From assembly GCF_964340395.1 (NCBI RefSeq), contig NC_135557.1, positions 3,981,216 through 3,998,715 of the forward strand: 17,500 bases of DNA, read 5' to 3'. A program made the position numbers and the translations under genes. The notes beneath the pieces are model-generated. The model saw nothing but the letters and a program-made list of their open reading frames with translations. It had not been told where the DNA came from and ran no database searches. Below, piece after piece: positions 8,864-17,500 of the stretch (position 1 is the stretch's first letter; every line of letters starts with the position of its first letter). Source of the DNA: Glandiceps talaboti (lineage: Eukaryota > Hemichordata > Enteropneusta > Spengelidae).

Positions 8864-9361
8864 CACACACAGACACACACACACAGACACACACACACAG
8901 ACACACACACACAGACACATACACAGACACACACACAGACACACACAGACACACAGACACAGACACACACACACACATACACACACAGAGACACAGACAC
9001 ACACACAGAGACACACACAGACACACACACACATACACACACACACACAGACACACACACAGACACACACACACACACATAGACACACAGAGACACAGAC
9101 ACACACACACAGACACACACAGAGACACAGACACACACACACATACACACACAGACACACACACACAGACACACACACACACATAGACACAGAGACACAG
9201 ACACACACACACAGACACACACAGAGACACACACACACACACACATACACACACAGAGACACAGACACACATACACAGACACACACAGACACACACACAC
9301 ATACACACACACACACAGACACACACACACAGACACACACACACACACAGACACACACACA
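8864..9361. repeat. Interrupted CA microsatellite, about 500 bp
   Basis: An almost pure alternation of CA with GA and TA interruptions (CACAGACAC, CACATACAC, CAGAGACAC). The spacing between interruptions is irregular. A larger pattern beginning CATAGACAC then AGAGACACAGACAC recurs at 9078 and 9183, suggesting a ~105-bp internal duplication with a 2-bp length change. Open frames on both strands here follow from dinucleotide composition only. Confidence 0.96.
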
Positions 9362-9586
9362 ATAGATTTTGTACTCAGAATCATGTATATCTCTATTTCA
9401 TTGATATTAGTAGAGTCCAATATTTCTAATACTAGTTTCGTATTAAAAATGTGGTGATTTATAAGGTTTTTTGTAACATACTATTATATCAAAATACATT
9501 TATGTTATAACCATGTAGACATGTTAGTATTTCTAGAAATTAAGTGTATCGCTATCTTTTATTTGTTTGAATATTTACTTAATGTT

Positions 9587-9610
9587 GTTTGTTTGTTTGT
9601 TTGTTTGTTT
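9587..9610. repeat. (GTTT)6 microsatellite
   Basis: Six uninterrupted GTTT units followed by GATG, within AT-rich spacer. Confidence 0.95.
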
Positions 9611-9879
9611 GATGTATCGTTTTACTTTCCAGAATTTTTTTATTACATATGTACCAGTCAATATTAGTACTAGTGTGTTTGTATGGTATTTGCACTGTAC
9701 TGCAATACTAAAAACTGTATAGAATACATGTATGCAGTGATGTCAATGAGTATGTTGTCATTCCTCGTAGATGAACACAAAACCATGGTCTAGGTGCAGA
9801 GTCTGATTTTAGTGAAAATTTGCTGTACATTCATGATAACAGAATTGAATATATGATTGCCAGCAGTGTGACTATACTT

Positions 9880-9914
9880 GGGGGTGGGGGGGGGATAGGG
9901 GTAGGGGGTGGGGG
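9880..9914 (+). other. Strong G-quadruplex motif
   Basis: Five G tracts of 5, 9, 4, 5 and 5 bases lie at 9880-9884, 9886-9894, 9898-9901, 9904-9908 and 9910-9914, separated by loops of 1, 3, 2 and 1 bases. Four tracts of at least four G with loops of 1-3 bases satisfy the usual G-quadruplex rule easily. It stands alone in AT-rich DNA; no promoter or gene is visible next to it. Confidence 0.8.
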
Positions 9915-10704
9915 TGTATCAGTGTTTCCTGCTCCAGACAGATACTTTGACTTTTTATGACTTTCTTTCTCAGATTCTAATTATTGCTATCGATACCAAA
10001 GTGTATATAATTTCTATGTAGCGCAGAACTTTGTAAATGTGCACATAGACACTCCGGATCCATGGACACAAAATTCTGTACACTCTACATAGTTATCATT
10101 GTCACCTCTCCTCCTTGGGCTGCACAGCTGGCAACCACTTATTTTTGTCCAAGCACAACAATCACCATTTTATATTCATGTAAACAGTACATATATAATT
10201 TAATAAGAGAACTCCATCATGTGTGAGTGTCAGTGTTGGTATTTCAGGTATTTGCACTTTATAGTGTTTGTGAGATTTCTGTTACATATTGACTAGTGAA
10301 GCAAAGTTTACACGTACAGCTGTATAGAACATTAATGTTGTCAATCCATTACCTAGTGTATCTCACTGTCATTCACATGTCATGGGCGTCTTTTACGTTT
10401 TTATGTTATTTCCTTGTTTGTTGTTGCTCTTTTTATTGGATTTGTTTGATATGTATTCAGTTTTATTATCCAAATATTGGATAATTCCTTTGTCAAATCA
10501 AATTCAATCTTACTTAGTTTAATAAGTTTTTCATATATAATATAATTTTATGATTACCTATTTACACTTTTGCATATCTGACATTATTAAGAGAACTGTA
10601 GATTTTAATTGTTTTTCAGTCGACAATTCAAAAATATGATTACATTTTAAGATTAATTAGTTCCGCTTCACTGCACATTTTATGCAACGGCTACTTCTGC
10701 TTTT

Positions 10705-11040
10705 ACTTGTATCTATGGTAACCACTGAATGTACTTGTATCTATGGTAACCACTGAATGTACTTGTATCTATAGTAACCACTGAATGTACTTCTATCTAT
10801 GGTAACCAGTGAAAGTACTTGTATCTATGGTAACCAGTGAATGTACTTGTATCTATGGAAACCAGTGAAAGTACTTGTATCTATGGTAACCAGTGAATGT
10901 ACTTGTATCTATGGTAACCACTGAATGTACTTGTATCTATGGTAACCACTGAATGTACTTGTATCTATAGTAACCACTGAATGTACTTGTATCTATGGTA
11001 ACCACTGAATGTACTTGTATCTATGGAAACCAGTGAAAGT
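10705..11040. repeat. 28-bp minisatellite, exactly 12 copies
   Basis: Units of 28 bp start at 10705 and then every 28 bases to 11013 (12 x 28 = 336). Key words are ACTTGTATCTATGGTAACC and ACTGAATGT. Variants include CTATAGTAACC, GGAAACC and the pair CAGTGAAAGT versus CAGTGAATGT, which alternates in units 4-8. The 12th unit ends cleanly where ACTTGGTG departs from the pattern. TAACC/TGAA words recall the diverged repeat core at 6.8-7.9 kb, but the match is modest. Confidence 0.95.
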
Positions 11041-11274
11041 ACTTGGTGTCTCTATTTGAACTACAGTATTCAAAAACTTTTGTTTGACTGTGTAGAGATT
11101 TTAATTTGTTTATTGCTTGGTTACAATGATTATATTTGGTATTTTAAAGTGATAGTTTCATTTATACTCTAGGTTTGTGAGAACATGTTATCAAATATTG
11201 ATGTCTGCCATTTGTTAATCTAATCTAGATGTTATGAGTTATTGATTAAATATGCAAAAAAACAAGAAAATAAC
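11041..11274. other. Spacer between two minisatellites
   Basis: AT-rich sequence of 234 bp in which no gene or repeat is recognised. Confidence 0.6.
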
Positions 11275-14200
11275 ATAATTGTGATGTCAGTTTATGTGTG
11301 TACAACTATTGTAAACCAAGATATAATAGTGATGTCAGTTTATGTGTGTACAACTATTGTAAACCAAGATATAATAGTGATGTCAGTTTATGTGTGTACA
11401 ACTATTGTAAACCAAGATATAATAGTGATGTCAGTTTATGTGTGTACAACTATTGTAAACCAAGATATAATAGTGATGTCAGTTTATGTGTGTACAACTA
11501 TTGTAAACCAAGATATAATAGTGATGTCAGTTTATGTGTGTACAACTATTGTAAACCAAGATATAATTGTGATGTCAGTTTATGTGTGTACAACTATTGT
11601 AAACCAAGATATAATTGTGATGTCAGTTTATGTGTGTACAACTACTGTAAACCAAGATATAATTGTGATGTCAGTTTATGTGTGTACAACTATTGTAAAC
11701 CAAGATATAATAGTGATGTCAGTTTATGTGTGTACAATTACTGTAAATCAAGATATAATAGTGATGTCAGTTTATGTGTGTACAACTACTGTAAATCAAG
11801 ATATAATTGTGATGTCAGTTTATGTGTGTACAACTATTGTAAATCAAGATATAATAGTGATGTCAGTTTATGTGTGTACAACTATTGTAAACCAAGATAT
11901 AATTGTGATGTCAGTTTATGTGTGTACAACTATTGTAAATCAAGATATAATAGTGATGTCAGTTTATGTGTGTACAACTATTGTAAACCAAGATATAATT
12001 GTGATGTCAGTTTATGTGTGTACAACTATTGTAAACCAAGATATAATAGTGATGTCAGTTTATGTGTGTACAACTATTGTAAACCAAGATATAATAGTGA
12101 TGTCAGTTTATGTGTGTACAACTATTGTAAACCAAGATATAATAGTGATGTCAGTTTATGTGTGTACAACTATTGTAAATCAAGATATAATAGTGATGTC
12201 AGTTTATGTGTGTACAACTACTGTAAACCAAGATATAATTATGATGTCAGTTTATGTGTGTACAACTATTGTAAACCAAGATATAATTATGATGTCAGTT
12301 TATGTGTGTACAACTATTGTAAACCAAGATATAATTATGATGTCAGTTTATGTGTGTACAACTATTGTAAACCAAGATATAATTATGATGTCAGTTTATG
12401 TGTGTACAACTACTGTAAACCAAGATATAATAGTGATGTCAGTTTATGTGTGTACAACTATTGTAAACCAAGATATAATAGTGATGTCAGTTTATGTGTA
12501 TACAACTATTGTAAACCAAGATATAATAGTGATGTCAGTTTATGTGTGTACAACTATTGTAAACCAAGATATAATTGTGATGTCAGTTTATGTGTGTACA
12601 ACTACTGTAAACCAAGATATAATTGTGATGTCAGTTTATGTGTGTACAACTATTGTAAACCAAGATATAATAGTGATGTCAGTTTATGTGTGTACAACTA
12701 TTGTAAACCAAGATATAATTGTGATGTCAGTTTATGTGTGTACAACTATTGTAAACCAAGATATAATAGTGATGTCAGTTTATGTGTGTACAACTATTGT
12801 AAACCAAGATATAATAGTGATGTCAGTTTATGTGTGTACAACTATTGTAAATCAAGATATAATTGTGATGTCAGTTTATGTGTGTACAACTACTGTAAAC
12901 CAAGATATAATAGTGATGTCAGTTTATGTGTGTACAACTATTGTAAACCAAGATATAATAGTGATGTCAGTTTATGTGTGTACAACTATTGTAAACCAAG
13001 ATATAATTATGATGTCAGTTTATGTGTGTACAACTACTGTAAACCAAGATATAATAGTGATGTCAGTTTATGTGTGTACAATTACTGTAAATCAAGATAT
13101 AATAGTGATGTCAGTTTATGTGTGTACAATTACTGTAAATCAAGATATAATAGTGATGTCAGTTTATGTGTGTACAACTCCTGTAAACCAAGATATAATT
13201 ATGATGTCAGTTTATGTGTGTACAACTATTGTAAACCAAGATATAATTGTGATGTCAGTTTATGTGTGTACAACTATTGTAAACCAAGATATAATAGTGA
13301 TGTCAGTTTATGTGTGTACAACTACTGTAAACCAAGATATAATAGTGATGTCAGTTTATGTGTGTACAACTATTGTAAACCAAGATATAATAGTGATGTC
13401 AGTTTATGTGTGTACAACTATTGTAAACCAAGATATAATAGTGATGTCAGTTTATGTGTGTACAACTATTGTAAACCAAGATATAATAGTGATGTCAGTT
13501 TATGTGTGTACAACTCCTGTAAACCAAGATATAATAGTGATGTCAGTTTATGTGTGTACAACTACTGTAAACCAAGATATAATAGTGATGTCAGTTTATG
13601 TGTGTACAACTATTGTAAACCAAGATATAATTGTGATGTCAGTTTATGTGTGTACAATTACTGTAAACCAAGATATAATAGTGATGTCAGTTTATGTGTG
13701 TACAACTACTGTAAACCAAGATATAATAGTGATGTCAGTTTATGTGTGTACAACTACTGTAAACCAAGATATAATAGTGATGTCAGTTTATGTGTGTACA
13801 ACTATTGTAAACCAAGATATAATAGTGATGTCAGTTTATGTGTGTACAACTATTGTAAACCAAGATATAATAGTGATGTCAGTTTATGTGTGTACAACTA
13901 TTGTAAACCAAGATATAATTGTGATGTCACTTTATGTGTGTACAACTATTGTAAACCAAGATATAATAGTGATGTCAGTTTATGTGTGTACAACTATTGT
14001 AAACCAAGATATAATAGTGATGTCAGTTTATGTGTGTACAATTACTGTAAACCAAGATATAATAGTGATGTCAGTTTATGTGTGTACAACTATTGTAAAC
14101 CAAGATATAATTGTGATGTCAGTTTATGTGTGTACAACTATTGTAAACCAAGATATAATAGTGATGTCAGTTTATGTGTGTACAACTCCTGTAAATCAAG

Positions 14201-15684
14201 ATATAATAGTGATGTCAGTTTATGTGTGTACAACTACTGTAAACCAAGATATAATAGTGATGTCAGTTTATGTGTGTACAACTATTGTAAACCAAGATAT
14301 AATTGTGATGTCAGTTTATGTGTGTACAACTACTGTAAACCAAGATATAATTGTGATGTCAGTTTATGTGTGTACAACTATTGTAAACCAAGATATAATA
14401 GTGATGTCAGTTTATGTGTGTACAACTATTGTAAACCAAGATATAATAGTGATGTCAGTTTATGTGTGTACAACTATTGTAAATCAAGATATAATTGTGA
14501 TGTCAGTTTATGTGTGTACAACTACTGTAAATCAAGATATAATAGTGATGTCAGTTTATGTGTGTACAACTATTGTAAACCAAGATATAATAGTGATGTC
14601 AGTTTATGTGTGTACAACTATTGTAAACCAAGATATAATTGTGATGTCAGTTTATGTGTGTACAGCTACTGTAATCAAGATATAATAGTGATGTCAGTTT
14701 ATGTGTGTACAACTATTGTAAACCAAGATATAATTGTGATGTCAGTTTATGTGTGTACAACTACTGTAAACCAAGATATAATTGTGATGTCAGTTTATGT
14801 GTGTACAACTATTGTAAATCAAGATATAATAGTGATGTCAGTTTATGTGTGTACAACTATTGTAAACCAAGATATAATAGTGATGTCAGTTTATGTGTGT
14901 ACAACTATTGTAAACCAAGATATAATAGTGATGTCAGTTTATGTGTGTACAACTACTGTAAACCAAGATATAATTATGATGTCAGTTTATGTGTGTACAA
15001 CTATTGTAAACCAAGATATAATTGTGATGTCAGTTTATGTGTGTACAACTACTGTAAATCAAGATATAATAGTGATGTCAGTTTATGTGTGTACAATTAC
15101 TGTAAATCAAGATATAATAGTGATGTCAGTTTATGTGTGTACAACTCCTGTAAACCAAGATATAATTATGATGTCAGTTTATGTGTGTACAACTATTGTA
15201 AACCAAGATATAATAGTGATGTCAGTTTATGTGTGTACAACTATTGTAAATCAAGATATAATAGTGATGTCAGTTTATGTGTGTACAACTACTGTAAACC
15301 AAGATATAATTGTGATGTCAGTTTATGTGTGTACAATTATTGTAAACCAAGATATAATAGTGATGTCAGTTTATGTGTGTACAACTATTGTAAACCAAGA
15401 TATAATAGTGATGTCAGTTTATGTGTGTACAACTATTGTAAACCAAGATATAATAGTGATGTCAGTTTATGTGTGTACAACTATTGTAAACCAAGATATA
15501 ATTGTGATGTCACTTTATGTGTGTACAACTATTGTAAATCAAGATATAATAGTGATGTCAGTTTATGTGTGTACAACTATTGTAAACCAAGATATAATTG
15601 TGATGTCAGTTTATGTGTATACAACTATTGTAAACCAAGATATAATTGTGATGTCAGTTTATGTGTGTACAACTATTGTAAACC
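11275..15684. repeat. 48-bp satellite array, about 92 copies, open in two frames
   Basis: Units start every 48 bp from 11281 (key words GTGATGTCAGTTTATGTG, TACAACTATTGTAAACC, AAGATATAATA). There are 70 full units, one 47-bp unit at 14641-14687 that lost a base (TGTAATCAAG for TGTAAATCAAG), 20 more full units from 14688 and a final partial ending at 15684. Because 48 is divisible by three and only one plus-strand frame holds stops, two frames stay open for over a thousand codons, with 16-residue periods VMSVYVCTTIVNQDII and YNYCKPRYNSDVSLCV. The single deletion switches one into the other. Variable sites are AATAGTG/AATTGTG/AATTATG, AAACC/AAATC and ACTATTG/ACTACTG/ATTACTG/ACTCCTG. No splice or promoter context and no codon-position bias supports translation in either frame, so it is called a repeat, not a gene. 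Confidence 0.95.
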
Positions 15685-16074
15685 TGGATATTCACTAAAG
15701 ACTTATTTTCGCATATTTCGCTGGAAAAGAAAACAACAAAAGTGTACATGACCACAACATATCGGTCTGGTAATTATAGTAAAAATTAGCCTTTGAAAGC
15801 TGGTGGAAGACTGTAAAATGGCAACAGTTTCTATAATAGTGAAAATATCTAGATTTACAGTTACAAGTATGTTAATTGATGGTGATGTACAAGTGTTGAT
15901 ATTAACTGGAATTCAATTTCAGATTTACTCCTATCTGTTGTTAGGGGCGATATCAATAGTTCAATGTAGGATAAAAAACTTAATTTATATACCTTGCCAG
16001 TCCTTGGCCTCATCCATTTTTAACTCTTTTCTCCCTTTCTGTTACTGGGGTTTCCCAACTTTATCAAAAACACT
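15685..16074. other. Spacer between two satellite arrays, no gene recognised
   Basis: About 390 bp of AT-rich sequence without recognisable exon, RNA or transposon end. A frame opening at 15803 runs through it only because it continues into the stop-poor array downstream. Confidence 0.6.
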
Positions 16075-17360
16075 GTATATGTACATATATGGGTGTGTAT
16101 ACCGGTATATGTACATATATGTGTGTGTGTATACCGGTATATGTACATATATGTGTGTGTGTATACCGGTATGTGTACATATATGGGTGTGTGTATACCG
16201 GTATATGTACATATATGTGTGTGTGTATACCGGTATATGTACATATATGGGTATGAGTATACCGGTATATGTACATATATGTGTGTGTGTATACCGGTAT
16301 GTGTACATATATGTGTGTGTGTATACCGGGATATGTACATATATGTGTGTGTGTATACCGGTATATGTACATATATGTGTGTGTGTATACCGGTATATGT
16401 ACATATATGTGTGTGTGTATACCGGTATATGTACATATATGTGTGTGTGTATACCGGTATATGTACATATATGTGTGTGTGTATACCGGTATATGTACAT
16501 ATATGTGTGTGTGTATACCGGTATATGTACATATATGTGTGTGTGTATACCGGTATATGTACATATATGGGTATGAGTATACCGGTATATGTACATATAT
16601 GTGTGTGTGTATACCGGTATATGTACATATATGTGTGTGTGTATACCGGTATGTGTACATATATGTGTGTGTGTATACCGGTATATGTACATATATGGGT
16701 ATGAGTATACCGGTATATGTACATATATGGGTGTGTGTATACCGGTATGTGTACATATATGGCTGTGAGTATACCGGTATATGTACATATATGTGTGTGT
16801 GTATACCGGTATATGTACATATATGTGTGTGTGTATACCGGTATGTGTACATATATGTGTGTGTGTATACCGGTATATGTACATATATGGGTATGAGTAT
16901 ACCGGTATATGTACATATATGGGTGTGTGTATACCGGTATATGTACATATATGGCTGTGAGTATACCGGTATATGTACATATATGGCTGTGAGTATACCG
17001 GTATATGTACATATATGTGTGTGTGTATACCGGTATATGTACATATATGTGTGTGTGTATACCGGTATGTGTACATATATGTGTGTGTGTATACCGGTAT
17101 ATGTACATATATGGCTGTGAGTATACCGGTATATGTACATATATGGGTGTGTGTATACCGGTATGTGTACATATATGGCTGTGAGTATACCGGTATATGT
17201 ACATATATGGCTGTGAGTATACCGGTATATGTACATATATGTGTGTGTGTATACCGGTATGTGTACATATATGGCTGTGAGTATACCGGTATATGTACAT
17301 ATATGGGTGTGTGTATACCGGTATATGTACATATATGGGTGTGTGTATACCGGTATGTGT
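16075..17360. repeat. 32-bp palindrome-bearing satellite, 40 copies
   Basis: The first unit (16081) is 30 bp; 39 units of 32 bp follow from 16111, the last starting at 17327. Each unit contains the palindromes TATATGTACATATA and TATACCGGTATA separated by a GT run. Four types differ between the palindromes: GTGTGTGTGTAT, GGGTGTGTGTAT, GGGTATGAGTAT and GGCTGTGAGTAT. The left half is mostly the first type, while the right half mixes all four. Units 16591-16782 and 16783-16974 share the same six-type order, a 192-bp higher-order repeat. CCGG is present in every unit; one unit (16327) has ACCGGGA instead of ACCGGTA. Long open frames on both strands arise from the near-total purine-pyrimidine alternation and are not genes. 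Confidence 0.97.
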
Positions 17361-17500
17361 GGAAGTAATCATGTGTCATAAGGCTAAGGGTGTGTTATAG
17401 ACATACATGTGTCTTTGAACTAGAAATAACATTTGGTACTTCTCTCTAAACTGGAGGTGACTTGTGGTTTACCATTACTTCCTTGTTTATGGAATGGAGA
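17361..17500. other. Right-edge flank, nothing recognised
   Basis: The last 140 bp is unique-looking sequence after the satellite. I see no gene or repeat in it. Confidence 0.6.

Larger units (their letters stand above)
9362..10704. other. Non-coding spacer, no gene recognised
   Basis: About 1.3 kb of AT-rich unique-looking sequence. Apart from a (GTTT)6 run and a G-rich tract listed separately, I see no RNA gene, transposon ends or convincing exon. The 62-codon frame at 10296-10484 opens on a GTG and encodes a hydrophobic, Cys/Phe-rich chance peptide. Confidence 0.55.

Noticed and set aside
8794-9420. Val/Cys/Ser-rich and Thr/His-rich frames over the CA repeat
   Set aside because: Composition artefact of (CA)n/(GT)n; all frames read as dipeptide-like runs.
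10296-10484. 62-codon hydrophobic frame as a small membrane protein
   Set aside because: It opens on GTG, has no homology I recognise and no splice context; its composition is expected by chance in T-rich DNA.
11242-14685. 1,147-codon frame as a repetitive-protein gene
   Set aside because: It is open only because the 48-bp period is a multiple of three and the unit lacks stops in this frame. A second frame is equally open, substitutions are not biased to synonymous sites, and no splice or flanking coding signal is seen.
11298-15698. 1,466-codon cysteine/tyrosine-rich frame as a secreted or structural protein
   Set aside because: It has the same periodicity artefact. It also changes repeat frame at the 1-bp deletion near 14671, lacks a signal peptide, and its Cys spacing is simply the unit length.
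16020-17372. Long plus- and minus-strand frames over the 3' array
   Set aside because: Three overlapping minus frames and several plus frames are open at once, which is what alternating purine-pyrimidine repeats give.
1-17500. Telomere or centromere identity
   Set aside because: No TTAGGG-type repeat is present, and the arrays are short, unrelated to each other and interleaved with a gene, so they fit interstitial minisatellites better.

Overview
The window looks like nuclear DNA of an animal, most likely a non-vertebrate bilaterian such as a marine invertebrate. Three clues point there: spliced exons with GT/AG junctions and yUnAy-type branch points, an ankyrin-repeat protein of the atypical IkB type, and AT-rich non-coding DNA packed with minisatellites. 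There are no operons, ribosome binding sites or prokaryotic genes. The phylum cannot be settled from the sequence.

Only one gene is supported: the 3' end of a plus-strand IkB-family gene in three exons (4582-4727, 5325-5603, 6121-6153). All junctions keep the reading frame, and together they encode the last 151 residues of the protein. The C-terminal ankyrin repeats and the short basic tail most resemble the nuclear inhibitors IkB-zeta/IkB-NS/BCL-3. Earlier exons lie upstream of the window, so the first large array probably sits inside an intron of this gene.

Layout: 1-4346 is a 32-bp satellite of about 136 copies with no indel. 4344-4443 is a degenerate ~29-bp repeat. 4582-6153 holds the gene, with a MITE-like element in the first intron and a (GTAT)25 plus GT/AT microsatellite in the second. 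6154-7915 is 3' UTR and downstream DNA containing a family of diverged repeats that share one core, parts of which have amplified into a 59-bp (2.2 copies) and a 31-bp (8 copies) tandem. 7916-8863 is AT-rich non-coding DNA. 8864-9361 is an interrupted CA repeat. 9362-10704 is non-coding with a (GTTT)6 run and a strong G-quadruplex motif. 10705-11040 is a 28-bp minisatellite of exactly 12 copies. 11275-15684 is a 48-bp satellite of about 92 copies that is open in two reading frames. 16075-17360 is a 32-bp satellite of 40 copies built from two palindromes and a GT run.

Roughly two thirds of the window is tandem repeat. The long open reading frames over these arrays are products of repeat periodicity and composition, not evidence of genes. 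No complete new functional system is visible. The items most worth a second look are the IkB-like gene, the structure-prone 3' array, the two-frame-open 48-bp array, and the shared core that appears to have seeded several minisatellites.
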